Assembly: GCF_003932505.1 (NCBI RefSeq)
Contig: NZ_QZMU01000001.1
Span: 2,551,001 to 2,615,000, forward strand
DNA: 64,000 nt
From: Thiohalobacter thiocyanaticus
GTDB taxonomy: Bacteria > Pseudomonadota > Gammaproteobacteria > Thiohalobacterales > Thiohalobacteraceae
Direction of reading: 5' to 3'
The notes below the pieces were generated by a model that made no database searches, was not told the origin of the DNA, and worked only from the letters and a program-made list of their open reading frames with translations. Below, in pieces: positions 1 to 8,924 of the stretch. Both the position numbers and the translations under genes were made by a program. Within the stretch, counting starts at the first letter, position 1. Every line of letters begins with the position of its first letter.

Positions 1-2310
1 GGCCAGCGGAGCGACCCGCTGCCAGATCTCCTCGGTGATGAAGGGCAGCAGGGGATGGGCCAGGCGCAGCAGAGCCTCCAGCACCTGCACCAGGGTGCGG
101 CGGGTGCCGCGCTGTCGGGCCGCGGGGCTGTCCGGGTTGTTCAGTACCGGTTTGGACAGTTCCAGGTACCAGTCGCAGTATTCGTTCCAGGTGAATTCGT
201 AGATGGCCTGGGCGGCATGATCCAGCCGGTAGGTCCGGATCGACTCGATCACCTCCTGTTCGGCCTGCTGCAGCCGGGCCAGAATCCAGCGGTCGGCCAC
301 CGTGAGTTCAACTTCTGTATTCCCGAGCTGGCCGCAGTCCCGGTCCTCGGTGTTCATCAGCACATAGCGGGCGGCGTTCCACAGCTTGTTGCAGAAGTTG
401 CGGTAGCCCTCGATGCGGCCGAGGTCGAAATTGATGTCGCGCCCGGTGGAGGCGAGCGCGGCGAAGGTGAAGCGCAGGGCGTCGGTGCCGAAGGCAGGGA
501 TGCCGTCGGGGAAGTCCCGCCTGGTCTGCTGTTCGATCTTTTTCGCCATCTGTGGCTGCATCAGTCCGCGGGTGCGCTTCTCCACCAGGGCGTCCAGACT
601 GATGCCGTCGATCAGGTCGATGGGGTCGAGCACATTGCCCTTGGACTTGGACATCTTCTGGCCGTGGGCGTCACGCACCAGGCCGTGGATGTAGACCTCG
701 CGGAAGGGGACGTCCTGCATGAAGTACTGGCCCATCATCACCATGCGGGCGACCCAGAAGAAGATGATGTCGAAGCCGGTGACCAGTACGGAAGTCGGGT
801 ACCAGGTCTGCAGTGCCTCGGTGCGCTCGGGCCAGCCCAGGGTGGAGAAGGGCCAGAGCGCCGAGGAGAACCAGGTATCGAGCACGTCGCTGTCCTGCTC
901 CAGTGCCACGTCCTCATCGAGCTTGTACTTCTCCCGCGCCTCTTGCTCGCTGCGGGCGACATAGCCGTTGCCGGCCTCGTCGTACCAGCAGGGGATGCGG
1001 TGGCCCCACCAGATCTGGCGCGAAATGCACCAGTCCTGGATGTTGCGCATCCATTCATAATAGGTGTTCTTCCAGTTGTCCGGCACGAAGCGGATGCGGC
1101 CGGACTCCACCGCCTCGATGGCCGGCAGGGTGATGCGCGCCCGGCCGCCGGGACGGCCGTCGGCCTGTTCGTCGCGGGTGAGATCCACGAACCACTGGTC
1201 GGTGAGATAGGGCTCGATGACCACGCCGGAGCGGTCGCCGCGCGGGACCATCAGTTTGTGGTCGTCGATCTTCTCCAGCAGACCGAGTTCCTTCAGGTCA
1301 TGGATGATGGCGTCGCGCGCCTCGAAACGGTCCAGCCCGCGATACTTCTCCGGGCCGTTGTCATTGATGGACGCGTCCACGGTGAAGATATTGATCAGCG
1401 GCAGGTCATGGCGGCGGCCGACCTCGTAGTCGTTGAAGTCGTGCGCCGGGGTGATCTTGACGCAGCCGCTGCCGAATTCGGGGTCGACGTAGTCGTCGGC
1501 AATGACGGGGATCTCACGGCCCGTCAGCGGCAGGGCGATGGTTTTGCCGATCAGATGCCGGTAACGCTCGTCCTCCGGATGCACGGCCACGGCGGTATCG
1601 CCCAGCATGGTCTCGGGCCGGGTGGTGGCCACGATGAGATAGTCCTCGCCGGCCGTTCCCGGCGTCCTGCCTCCCACGGCACTCGCACGTCCCTGTGCAG
1701 CGTCGGCCAGGGGATAGCGCATGTGCCACATATGGCCCTGCTCCTCCTCGGAGACGACCTCCAGGTCGGAGACGGCGGTGTGCAGCACCGGGTCCCAGTT
1801 CACCAGCCGCTGGCCGCGGTAGATCAGGCCGTCCTCGTAGAGCTGCACGAACACCTCGCGCACGGCCTCGGACAGCCCTGCGTCCATGGTGAAGCGCTCG
1901 CGCGACCAGTCCAGCGAGGCGCCCATGCGTCGCAGCTGGCGGGTGATGGTGTTGCCGGACTCATTCTTCCATTCCCAGATGCGCTCGATGAAGGCCTCGC
2001 GGCCCAGGTCGTGGCGGGTCCTGCCCTCGGCATTGAGCTGGCGCTCGACCACCATCTGGGTGGCGATGCCGGCATGATCCGAGCCGGCCTGCCACAGGGT
2101 GTTGTCGCCGCGCATGCGGTGGAAGCGGGTCAGGGCATCCATGATGGTGTCCTGGAAGGCGTGGCCCATGTGCAGGCTGCCGGTGACGTTGGGCGGCGGG
2201 ATCATGATGCAGAAGGGCGCGCCTTCGCCGCTGGGAGCGAACCAGCCCTTGGCCTCCCAGGTCTGGTACCAGCGCTGCTCGATGGCGTGGGGGTTGTAGG
2301 TCTTGTCCAT
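1..2310 (-). CDS. valS: Valyl-tRNA synthetase (3' end beyond window)
   Basis: Class I aminoacyl-tRNA synthetase that charges tRNA-Val in the cytoplasm and edits misactivated threonine. The visible 770 residues begin [16 protein letters not shown]. The HIGH-type motif is in [12 protein letters not shown] (about residues 39-50) and the KMSKS loop is in [16 protein letters not shown]. The CP1 editing domain lies between them ([24 protein letters not shown]). The anticodon-binding helical domain follows, and the gene leaves the window at [11 protein letters not shown], so the C-terminal coiled coil is outside. The family is usually about 920-950 aa. The ATG at 2310 matches the family start. holC lies upstream in the same direction, as in many gammaproteobacteria. 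Confidence 0.97.
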   Translation of the reverse strand, partial: MDKTYNPHAIEQRWYQTWEAKGWFAPSGEGAPFCIMIPPPNVTGSLHMGHAFQDTIMDALTRFHRMRGDNTLWQAGSDHAGIATQMVVERQLNAEGRTRHDLGREAFIERIWEWKNESGNTITRQLRRMGASLDWSRERFTMDAGLSEAVREVFVQLYEDGLIYRGQRLVNWDPVLHTAVSDLEVVSEEEQGHMWHMRYPLADAAQGRASAVGGRTPGTAGEDYLIVATTRPETMLGDTAVAVHPEDERYRHLIGKTIALPLTGREIPVIADDYVDPEFGSGCVKITPAHDFNDYEVGRRHDLPLINIFTVDASINDNGPEKYRGLDRFEARDAIIHDLKELGLLEKIDDHKLMVPRGDRSGVVIEPYLTDQWFVDLTRDEQADGRPGGRARITLPAIEAVESGRIRFVPDNWKNTYYEWMRNIQDWCISRQIWWGHRIPCWYDEAGNGYVARSEQEAREKYKLDEDVALEQDSDVLDTWFSSALWPFSTLGWPERTEALQTWYPTSVLVTGFDIIFFWVARMVMMGQYFMQDVPFREVYIHGLVRDAHGQKMSKSKGNVLDPIDLIDGISLDALVEKRTRGLMQPQMAKKIEQQTRRDFPDGIPAFGTDALRFTFAALASTGRDINFDLGRIEGYRNFCNKLWNAARYVLMNTEDRDCGQLGNTEVELTVADRWILARLQQAEQEVIESIRTYRLDHAAQAIYEFTWNEYCDWYLELSKPVLNNPDSPAARQRGTRRTLVQVLEALLRLAHPLLPFITEEIWQRVAPLA

Positions 2311-2420
2311 GGATCCGACGTCTCCGGGCCGTTGCGGGCAAAGGCGGGATTATACCCGGCTCAGGGAAGCGGGTCAGGGCGGGGGCGGCGTTTATATCGC
2401 CGCCGGGGAACAGGGCAGCT

Positions 2421-2849
2421 CTACAGCTTGTGCGAGTGCAGGGGATAGCCGCGTTCCTGGTAGAAGCGGTAGCGCTCGCGGCCGCCGGCGAGCAGCTCCG
2501 GCTGCTGGTCGAGGACCTCGGCCAGGCGGGCGAAGCGGCTGAAGAAGGCCGGTACCTCCGGCGCCAGATTGATCAGCAGATCGGTGTGGGTCTCCGGTTC
2601 GCGGTCATGTCCGATCAGGATCGGCGGCGGAAATTCCCCGGGGTCGGCGTCGGCCAGGGCATGGGGCAGGAAGCTGCCGGCGCGGAAGGTCCAGAGCAGT
2701 TCGTCCAGTTCCCGGGCCGCGGCCTCGGAGCCGGTGTGGATGTAGATCCGGTAGTCCTGCTGCCAGGCCTTCTCCGCCAGCCTGCAGGCGAACAGGGTCC
2801 GTTCGCGCTCGGCGGCCTGGGACAGGATGTAGAAGTCGATGCGGGTCAT
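2421..2849 (-). CDS. holC: DNA polymerase III chi subunit
   Basis: The chi subunit of the clamp-loader complex, which links the replicase to SSB. The 142-residue product begins MTRIDFYILS and has the family pattern: an N-terminal Rossmann-like strand, RTLFACRLAEKAW, the ELDELLWTFRAGSFLPH block (about residues 47-63), then a conserved NLAPEVPAFFSRF segment. Length is normal for HolC (about 140-150 aa). It lies 110 bp upstream of valS on the same strand and downstream of pepA. The pepA-holC-valS order is a common gammaproteobacterial arrangement, which supports the assignment. Confidence 0.93.
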   Translation of the reverse strand: MTRIDFYILSQAAERERTLFACRLAEKAWQQDYRIYIHTGSEAAARELDELLWTFRAGSFLPHALADADPGEFPPPILIGHDREPETHTDLLINLAPEVPAFFSRFARLAEVLDQQPELLAGGRERYRFYQERGYPLHSHKL

Positions 2850-2875
2850 GTTGCAGTTGTCGGGCCTGGTTAAAA

Positions 2876-3197
2876 CCTCAACGCAGAGTCGCAGAGGCGC
2901 AAAGCACGCAAAGGAATTGATGCGGGCGAGACAAATCCGAGGCTCAGTTTGAGTGTATCAGGAAGCGGTCGGAAATGCGGTTTACACCAACGTAAAGATA
3001 CCGTCATTCCCGCGCAGGCGGGAATCCAGTGACCGCAGCGATGTCTGGATTACTCGCTGCGCTCGCCCTTCTACCCTGAAGGGCATAAAGGGCCGCCCTG
3101 CGGGCGTTCAACGCGCTCCGCGCTTTTGTCCGGCCGTCGCCGGGATGACGGAATTTGCGGTGATTTCCATGCAGCCTCTGCGCCTTCGCGTTGAAAA
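2876..3197. repeat. Nested palindromic intergenic repeat
   Basis: The 349-bp gap between pepA and holC holds no gene. Its outer arms (about 2879-2915 and 3171-3197) are inverted copies of an AACGCAGAGGCGCAAAG-like motif. Inside them, from 3002 to about 3150, is a second palindromic element with CCGTCATTCCCGC at one end and GGGATGACGG at the other. Both families recur elsewhere in the window. This resembles dispersed REP/MITE-like elements. I see no open frame or regulatory site beyond the repeats. Confidence 0.75.
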
Positions 3198-3198
3198 G

Positions 3199-4701
3199 CT
3201 ATTTCTCCGCCACCCGATCCAGCAGATACTGCGTCAGCAACGGCACCGGGCGGCCGGTCGCGCCCTTCTCCTTGCCCTGTTTCCAGGCCACGCCGGCGAT
3301 ATCCAGGTGGGCCCAGTGATACTTCTTCGTGAACCGGGACAGGAAGCAGGCGGCGGTGATGGTGCCGGCCTCGCGGCCGCCGATGTTGGCCATGTCGGCG
3401 AAGTTGCTGTCGAGCTGGCTCTGGTAGTCGTCCCACAGCGGCAGCTGCCAGGCCCGGTCGGAGGCGGCCTCGCCGGCCTGCAGCAGATCATGCGCCAGCG
3501 AGGGCTGGTTGCTGAGCAGCCCGGCGGCATGGCTGCCCAGGGCGACGATGCAGGCCCCGGTCAGGGTGGCGATGTCGATGACCGTGTCCGGCTCGAAGCG
3601 TTCGGCGTAGGTCAGGGCGTCGCACAGGATCAGCCGGCCCTCGGCGTCGGTGTTGAGGATCTCGATGGTCTGGCCGGACAGGCTGGTGACGATGTCGCCC
3701 GGCTTGATGGCCTTGCCGCTGGGCATGTTGTCGGTGGCGGGGATGACGCCGACCACGTTGATCGGCAGCTGCATCCGGATAACCGCGGCCAGGGTGCCCA
3801 GCACGCTGGCGGCCCCGCACATGTCGAACTTCATCTCGTCCATGGCCGCGCCGGGCTTGAGCGAGATGCCGCCGGTGTCGAAGGTCACGCCCTTGCCCAC
3901 CAGCACCACCGGCTTGTCGCCCTTCTTCCCGCCCTGGTACTCCAGGGTGATCAGCTTAGGCGGCTCCTCGCTGCCCTGGGCCACGGCCAGCAGGGCGCCC
4001 ATGCCGAGCTTCTCCATGTCCTTGCGATCCAGCACTGTGGCTTTGGCCTTGCGCTTGCCCTTGGCCTTGGCCAGTTCGCGGGCCTGGTCGCCGAGGTAGG
4101 TCGGGGTGCAGATGTTGCCGGGCAGATTGCCCAGCTCGCGCGCCAGGCGCACGCCGGCGGCGATGGCCTGGCCCTCGGTGATGGCGGCCTCGGCCGTCTG
4201 GGTATCCTTCTTGTCAGTCACGCCCAGGGTGAGCTTGCGCAGTGGGCGGCGGATCTTGTCCTTTTCACTTTTCAGCTGATCGAAGACGTAGAGCGCGGCC
4301 TCGGTTGCCTCGACGATCTGGCGCAGCTTCCAGTGCATGTCCTGGCCCTTGACGTGCAGGTCGGCCAGGTAGCTCAGGGCATCGCTGGCGCCGGTCTCGT
4401 TCAGACGCTGGGCGGCCGCGGCCACCGCGCTGCGGTATTTGGCGGTGTCGAGTTCGCGCTCCTGACCGCAGCCGACCAGTAGCAGGCGCTGGCAGGCGGT
4501 GCCGGGGACATCGTGCAGCAGCAGGGTCTGGCCGCACTTGCCGTCCATGTCGCCGCGCTTGAGGATGTTCTTCAGATAACCGCCGGCGGCCTGGTCCAGG
4601 CTGCGGGCCACCGGAGACAGGCGCCGGGATTCATACACGCCCACGACCAGGCAGCCGGTGCGCTGTTTTTCGGGACTGCCGCTTTTGACGCTGAAATCCA
4701 T
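3199..4701 (-). CDS. pepA: Leucyl aminopeptidase (PepA, M17)
   Basis: Dimetal M17 aminopeptidase that removes N-terminal residues from peptides. In enterobacteria it also binds DNA. The product is 500 aa. I chose the ATG at 4701 because MDFSVKSGSPEKQ matches the known N-terminus; an in-frame ATG 22 codons upstream gives an unrelated extension. The metal-binding and catalytic blocks are present: VLVGKGVTFDTGGISLKP, MDEMKFDMCGAASV, the signature NTDAEGRL, and SNFADMANIGGR near the C-terminus. Its start is 200 bp from lptF on the other strand, so the two genes are divergent, a conserved arrangement. holC follows after a repeat-filled gap. Confidence 0.96.
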   Translation of the reverse strand: MDFSVKSGSPEKQRTGCLVVGVYESRRLSPVARSLDQAAGGYLKNILKRGDMDGKCGQTLLLHDVPGTACQRLLLVGCGQERELDTAKYRSAVAAAAQRLNETGASDALSYLADLHVKGQDMHWKLRQIVEATEAALYVFDQLKSEKDKIRRPLRKLTLGVTDKKDTQTAEAAITEGQAIAAGVRLARELGNLPGNICTPTYLGDQARELAKAKGKRKAKATVLDRKDMEKLGMGALLAVAQGSEEPPKLITLEYQGGKKGDKPVVLVGKGVTFDTGGISLKPGAAMDEMKFDMCGAASVLGTLAAVIRMQLPINVVGVIPATDNMPSGKAIKPGDIVTSLSGQTIEILNTDAEGRLILCDALTYAERFEPDTVIDIATLTGACIVALGSHAAGLLSNQPSLAHDLLQAGEAASDRAWQLPLWDDYQSQLDSNFADMANIGGREAGTITAACFLSRFTKKYHWAHLDIAGVAWKQGKEKGATGRPVPLLTQYLLDRVAEK

Positions 4702-4902
4702 AGTCGTCTCCACTCGGGTTGGGATGGCGCCGATCCGGGCCATGAGACTGCCTCGGCGCCCGTCCATTGAATCTGGTCCTGCCGGGTTCGTGGGCGGTAT
4801 GATGCGTTGACCGCGTACATCGCCGCCGTTTTGATCCGGCCCAGTCTACTGGAAGCGATGTGAATTTACACCGGGTCAAACCGGTTCTTCCGACGCCGCC
4901 TG

Positions 4903-5988
4903 ATGCTGTCAGTCCTCGATCGCTATCTGCTCAAGGAGGTCATTGCCAACTGGCTGGCGGTGATGCTGGTGCTGTGGGCGATCGTGGTCACCAACCGCCT
5001 GGTGCGTTATCTGGGCGAGGCGGCGGCCGGCGAGCTGGCCGGCGGCATGATCCTGACCCTGGTCGGGCTCAAATCAGTCGCCTATCTCGCCACCCTGGTG
5101 CCGCTGTCGCTGTATCTCGGGGTGGTGCTGGCTTTGGGTCGCCTGTACCGCGACAGCGAGATGGCGGCCCTGGCGGCCTGCGGCGTGGGCTACCGGCAGC
5201 TGTACCGGCCGCTGCTGGCGTTGGCGGGACTGATCGCCGGCATTCTCCTGGTGCTGACCCTGCAGGTGGTGCCGCGTACTGCCGCGCTGGGCTACCAGAT
5301 CGAGGCCGAGGCCCAGCATCGGGCCACCGTCGAGGCGGTCAGCGCCGGACGCTTCCAGGAGGCGCGCGGCGGGCGCATCGTCATCTATGCCCGCGAGGTG
5401 GCGCCCGATGCCAGTCATCTGCGGCAGGTGTTCGTGCGCAACCTGCAGACGGACCCTCCCATGCTGGTGACCGCCGAGCGGGCCCGGCCGGAGCGCGACC
5501 CGGATACCGGTGTGCGTTACCTGGTGCTGGAAGACGGTCAGCGCTACCAGGGCTTCCCGGGGGATCCGGTGTTCCGCATTCTGGAATTCGAGCGCCATGG
5601 TATCCGCATGGACGACAGCGCCCGCCCCGAGGCCCGGCTCAAGCATGACGCCGTCTCCACCCGTGCCCTGCTGGCCGGGGGCAGCCCGCGGGATCTGGCC
5701 GAGCTGCAGTGGCGCCTCGCCCTGCCGTTGGCCGCTGTGGTGCTGCTGGTACTGGCCGTGCCGCTCAGCCGCACCAGTCCCCGGCAGGGACGCTATGCCC
5801 GGCTGTTTCTCGCCATCCTGCTGTTCATCATCTACTACAACCTGCTGGGCACGGCCCGGATGTGGCTGGAGAAGGGGCAGCTGCCGGGTCTGATCGGCCT
5901 GTGGTGGGTGCATCTGCTGCCGCTGGCCGCGGCCGGGTGGCTGGTCCGGCAGGGGCGCCTCCGCGCCGGCCGGAGGGCGCCGGCATGA
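4903..5988 (+). CDS. lptF: LPS export ABC transporter permease LptF
   Basis: Inner-membrane permease of the LptB2FG complex, which extracts LPS and passes it to LptC and the periplasmic bridge. The product is 361 aa. It has an N-terminal transmembrane block (LDRYLLKEVIANWLAVMLVLW, then about residues 35-120), a periplasmic beta-jellyroll region (about 125-260) and three C-terminal helices ending in a basic tail. The motif LAACGVGYRQL corresponds to the coupling helix. It overlaps lptG by 4 bases (ATGA), so the two are probably translationally coupled. Divergent from pepA. Confidence 0.95.
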   Translation: MLSVLDRYLLKEVIANWLAVMLVLWAIVVTNRLVRYLGEAAAGELAGGMILTLVGLKSVAYLATLVPLSLYLGVVLALGRLYRDSEMAALAACGVGYRQLYRPLLALAGLIAGILLVLTLQVVPRTAALGYQIEAEAQHRATVEAVSAGRFQEARGGRIVIYAREVAPDASHLRQVFVRNLQTDPPMLVTAERARPERDPDTGVRYLVLEDGQRYQGFPGDPVFRILEFERHGIRMDDSARPEARLKHDAVSTRALLAGGSPRDLAELQWRLALPLAAVVLLVLAVPLSRTSPRQGRYARLFLAILLFIIYYNLLGTARMWLEKGQLPGLIGLWWVHLLPLAAAGWLVRQGRLRAGRRAPA

Positions 5989-7049
5989 AGGTGCTGGACC
6001 GCTATCTCGGCCGGGTGGTGATCCTGGGCAGCCTGCTGGCGCTGCTGGTCCTGCTGGCGATCGATCTGTTCTTCGGCTTCATCAATGAGATCCAGGACAT
6101 CGGCCGCGGCAACTACGGCCTGCGTGATGTGCTGATCTATCTTGGACTGAGCGTGCCCGGGCGCATCCACGAACTGTTTCCCATGGCGGCCCTGATCGGT
6201 ACCCTGCTCGGGCTTGGCGGTCTGGCCTCCGGGCATGAACTGGTGGCGATCCGCGCCGCCGGCGTGTCGGTGGGCCGGATCGTGCTGGCGGTGCTGAAGG
6301 CCGGGCTGGTGCTGCTGGTGCTGGCCGGCGGCATCGGCGAATGGGTCGCGCCGGCGGCCGAGCAGATGGCGCAGCAGCATCGCAGCCTGGCCCAGAGCCA
6401 GCGCATCACCCATTACAGCCCCTATGGCTTCTGGGCCCGGGACGGGAATCACTTCATCCGCATTCGCGAGGTCCTCACCGACGGCCGCCTGGGCCGGATC
6501 GAGGTGTTCGAGCTGGGCGAACAGGGACAGCTGGTTGCGGCCCATCGGGCCGAGGAAGCGGTCTATGCCGATGGGCGCTGGCAACTGCAGGGTGTGGCAG
6601 GGGGGGTGATCGGCGAGCGCCGGCTGAGCCTGGTGCAGGACAGCCGGCTGGAACTGCAGACCCTGCTCGATCCCGCGCTGCTGAATGTGGTATTGATCGA
6701 ACCCGCCAGTCTGTCCGCGCGCGACCTGTATCGTTATATCGAGTATCGCCGTCAGAACGCGCTGGAGACCGAGCGCTACGAGCTGGCCCTGTGGCAGCGG
6801 CTGGTCGCGCCCTTCACCTCACTGGTGATGCTGTTCCTGGCAGTGCCCTTCGTGTTCGGTCCGCTGCGTGACCGGGGGGGCGGCCAGCGGTTGCTGATCG
6901 GGGTGCTGGTGGGCCTGGGGTATTACCTGCTGAGTCAGACGCTGAGCCACACCGGTCAGGTCTACGGGCTGCCGCCCTCACTGAGCGCCCTGACACCGCC
7001 GCTGTTGTTTCTGGGCTGGGGGCTGGTCCAGCTGCGGCGGGTGAGGTAG
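5985..7049 (+). CDS. lptG: LPS export ABC transporter permease LptG
   Basis: Second permease of the LptB2FG LPS extractor. The 354-residue product begins MKVLDRYLGRVVI, the usual LptG start, and that ATG overlaps the lptF stop. Visible parts are two N-terminal helices, the coupling region GHELVAIRAAGVSVGRIV (about 83-100), the periplasmic domain with SQRITHYSPYGFWARDGNHFI, and C-terminal helices containing LYRYIEYRRQNALETERYELALW followed by VAPFTSLVMLFLAVPFVFG. An open frame continues upstream of this start, but it reads through lptF and is not used. Confidence 0.95.
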   Translation: MKVLDRYLGRVVILGSLLALLVLLAIDLFFGFINEIQDIGRGNYGLRDVLIYLGLSVPGRIHELFPMAALIGTLLGLGGLASGHELVAIRAAGVSVGRIVLAVLKAGLVLLVLAGGIGEWVAPAAEQMAQQHRSLAQSQRITHYSPYGFWARDGNHFIRIREVLTDGRLGRIEVFELGEQGQLVAAHRAEEAVYADGRWQLQGVAGGVIGERRLSLVQDSRLELQTLLDPALLNVVLIEPASLSARDLYRYIEYRRQNALETERYELALWQRLVAPFTSLVMLFLAVPFVFGPLRDRGGGQRLLIGVLVGLGYYLLSQTLSHTGQVYGLPPSLSALTPPLLFLGWGLVQLRRVR

Positions 7050-7064
7050 ATGTCTTGTCAGGCC

Positions 7065-7102
7065 GTAGGTCGGGTTACGCCTTTCAGGCTAACCCGAGCT
7101 AC
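7065..7102. repeat. GTAGGTCGGGTTA-type inverted repeat
   Basis: Palindrome with arms GTAGGTCGGGTTA and TAACCCGAGCTAC around a short spacer, lying between the convergent lptG and RDD genes. Related copies occur at about 12399-12433, 21177-21263 and 29172-29250. It could fold as a bidirectional terminator, but there is no clear T-tract. Confidence 0.7.
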
Positions 7103-7146
7103 CTCCGACAGCCCTTGTCGTTCTTCCGTTCTTCGCGGCGAGGCAA

Positions 7147-7584
7147 TCACCGCCTCTTCGGCAGCACCACGATCACGCTTTCCGAAAACCGGTCGTGCCA
7201 GGTCCGGTGGTCGCGATCCACCAGCAGCCACAGATAGCCCAGCCCGCCCGCCAGCAGCGACACCCAGGCCATCAGGTAGCGCAGCATGGCCTGGCCCCAG
7301 GAAATGGGCCGGCCGTCCCGGGACTGTACCCGCAGCCGCCAGGCGCGCATGCCCAGGGTCTGACCGCCGTGGATCCAGAACCAGGCAAAGAACACGAACA
7401 GCACCAGAAACAGGTAGGTCGTGAACAGGGGATTGTGAGCCGCGACCGCCTCGCCGCCGGTCAGCGGCAGCACCAGGGCGACGGCCAGGAACAACACCGC
7501 AGCGGCCAGCAGGCTGTCGTAAAGCATCGCGGCCAGGCGGCGCAGGAGTCCGGCTCGGGGCAGGTCGGCGTCAACAGGGTGCAT
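7147..7584 (-). CDS. RDD family membrane protein
   Basis: A 145-residue inner-membrane protein of the RDD domain family, whose members are mostly uncharacterised; some have been proposed as ion antiporters. The N-terminal cytoplasmic stretch AGLLRRLAAMLYDSLL matches the conserved family opening. Hydrophobic helices lie at about residues 20-45, 55-75 and 105-125. The typical loop GQTLGMRAWRLRVQSRDG precedes the last part, and DHRTWHDRFSESVVVLP-like residues close the domain. It is convergent with lptG and divergent from the DUF2173-like operon. No substrate can be read from the sequence. Confidence 0.85.
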   Translation of the reverse strand: MHPVDADLPRAGLLRRLAAMLYDSLLAAAVLFLAVALVLPLTGGEAVAAHNPLFTTYLFLVLFVFFAWFWIHGGQTLGMRAWRLRVQSRDGRPISWGQAMLRYLMAWVSLLAGGLGYLWLLVDRDHRTWHDRFSESVIVVLPKRR

Positions 7585-7724
7585 GCGCGTGAACAGGGCC
7601 GGTAGAGGATATATTGTTATCAGAACCCCTGTTGCATCGCAACCGTGACACTTCCCGCGTTTTTGTGTAAACAGTGAAGTAGAAACACCATAAACAATTA
7701 CAAAATAGCGATGAGGGAGGTGAC

Positions 7725-8081
7725 ATGTCTCTGGTAGCCGATCTGGCCGAGATGCCCGGAGTCATTGCCGCGGGTGAGTATTCCTATCGGGGCGACCGCT
7801 TTTCCTACAAGGGACAACTGAGCGAGGAACATGCCCGCATGGCCTCGATCATGTGTCGGGCCACCACCATGGGTGTGCACATGCAGACCGACATCCTGGC
7901 CAGCTTCCGTGCCAACACCGGGGTCGATCCGTCCCGCGGCTGGGTTGTGAAGGGACCGTACTTTACCGTCTGCGTGCTCTACAACGTCTTCTGCTTCCTG
8001 GACAACAGCCGTGGTTCGCTGAACGAAGTCATGACTCACATGAGCGAGTCCCTGGCGGATGCCACGGATGATCTCATCTGA
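7725..8081 (+). CDS. DUF2173-like small protein 1
   Basis: A 118-residue soluble protein that I place with moderate confidence in the DUF2173 family; its function is not known to me. It begins MSLVADLAEMPGVIAAGEYS after a strong ribosome site, GGGAGGTGAC. Central residues GWVVKGPYFTVCVLYNVFCFLD and the closing GSLNEVMTHM recur almost exactly in the third gene of this operon. That shows the two are paralogues. No signal peptide or membrane helix is seen. The upstream AT-rich stretch (about 7660-7710) probably holds the promoter, shared divergently with the RDD gene. Confidence 0.7.
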   Translation: MSLVADLAEMPGVIAAGEYSYRGDRFSYKGQLSEEHARMASIMCRATTMGVHMQTDILASFRANTGVDPSRGWVVKGPYFTVCVLYNVFCFLDNSRGSLNEVMTHMSESLADATDDLI

Positions 8082-8129
8082 ATCCGCATGTTCCCATAAA
8101 AAACCCATACCACAATGCGAGGGGGATGC

Positions 8130-8468
8130 ATGAACGACCTGAGCAAACTGATGCAGCTCGACGGAGCCCTGGCTGCGTTCTGTTTCAACGACCGCGGCGA
8201 GCTGGCCGAACACAATATCGCCGAAGGCAGCAATCTGGATGCCGAGGTGCTGGACCTGCTGGCCCACGTACTGGTGGCCAATACCGCCATCGCCACCATG
8301 CAGGCCCGCGGCTGGGAGAAGATGACCGGCCAGTCCGGTTTCTATCCCATCGAGGGTTTCACCATGGTCGGCTTCGACTGGTCGGCCGTGGCCCGCGGCA
8401 ACTGCGGCGTGGTGCTGAAAAACGAGCAGGCCGACTACGAGGCGGCCTTCGCCGCGCTGTCGGCGTAA
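8130..8468 (+). CDS. DUF2173-like small protein 2
   Basis: A 112-residue protein. I chose the ATG at 8130 (MNDLSKLMQLDGALAAF), which follows GAGGGGG; an in-frame ATG five codons upstream overlaps that ribosome site. It shares the opening pattern (L-x-x-L-D-G-x-x-A-x-x-x-F-x-D-x-G) with the third protein but diverges in the second half, ending EAAFAALSA without the NEVM block. It is probably a diverged paralogue in the same operon, 48 bp behind the first gene and 9 bp ahead of the next. Function unknown. Confidence 0.65.
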   Translation: MNDLSKLMQLDGALAAFCFNDRGELAEHNIAEGSNLDAEVLDLLAHVLVANTAIATMQARGWEKMTGQSGFYPIEGFTMVGFDWSAVARGNCGVVLKNEQADYEAAFAALSA

Positions 8469-8477
8469 GGGGGCGGC

Positions 8478-8810
8478 ATGCTGAGGCGATTACTTGCGCT
8501 CGACGGGGTCAATGCCATCTGCCAGTTCCGTGACGACGGCGCCTTCGTGGAAGGTTACGGCCTGCTGGACCAGCCGCAGATGGAACGTCTGGCACGCTTC
8601 GCGCTGGAGTACAAGCGCATCGTGCAGGGCAATGCCGATCAGCTGTCCATGTTCACCCAGATGCGCGGCTGGACGCCGCCGCGCGGATGGGTCGTGCGCG
8701 CCGCGCAGGGCACGGTGTGCAGCGTCGGCAACCTGGTCTGCCTGGTGGATACCGCGGAAGGCTCGATCAACGAGGTGATGCAGGAACTCAACGAGGCGGC
8801 GACCTATTGA
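8478..8810 (+). CDS. DUF2173-like small protein 3
   Basis: A 110-residue protein beginning MLRRLLALDGVNAICQFRDD. It keeps the full family pattern seen in the first gene: RGWVVRAAQGTVCSVGNLVCLVD followed by GSINEVMQELNE. Spacing of 9 bp from the preceding stop suggests one transcript for all three genes. The paired cysteines around the TVC and LVC positions are shared with protein 1 but not protein 2, so they may matter. I infer homo- or hetero-oligomers from the tandem arrangement; nothing in the sequence proves this. Confidence 0.7.
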   Translation: MLRRLLALDGVNAICQFRDDGAFVEGYGLLDQPQMERLARFALEYKRIVQGNADQLSMFTQMRGWTPPRGWVVRAAQGTVCSVGNLVCLVDTAEGSINEVMQELNEAATY

Positions 8811-8832
8811 GCCGACGACCGGAGAGAATGAA

Positions 8833-8908
8833 TGGCGCTCCCTAGGGGACTCGAACCCCTGTTGCCGGCGTGAGAGGCCGGAGTCCTAGGCCACTAGACG
8901 AAGGGAGC
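8833..8908 (-). tRNA. tRNA-Glu (CUC anticodon)
   Basis: On the minus strand the sequence folds as a full cloverleaf. The acceptor GCTCCCT pairs with AGGGAGC, followed by discriminator G and an encoded CCA. The anticodon stem CCGGC/GCCGG holds loop CTCTCAC, giving anticodon CTC. The T arm contains GGTTCGAGTCC. The TCGTCTAG and GGCC segments match bacterial tRNA-Glu. It lies just upstream of pcnB on the opposite strand. Confidence 0.95.
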
Positions 8909-8924
8909 GACGGCTTTCTGCGCC

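Noticed and set aside
55-2448. A 797-codon open frame on the plus strand across valS
   Set aside because: It is antisense to an unambiguous valS with all motifs. GC-rich third positions keep the opposite strand open; composition is arginine/glycine-rich with no family.
4702-4767. Upstream extension of PepA by 22 residues
   Set aside because: MDFSVKSGSPEKQ is the conserved N-terminus and the extension has no similarity.
8833-8909. tRNA-Glu starting one base earlier with a C1-G73 pair
   Set aside because: The 76-nt form from 8908 fits the standard acceptor stem and leaves G as discriminator.
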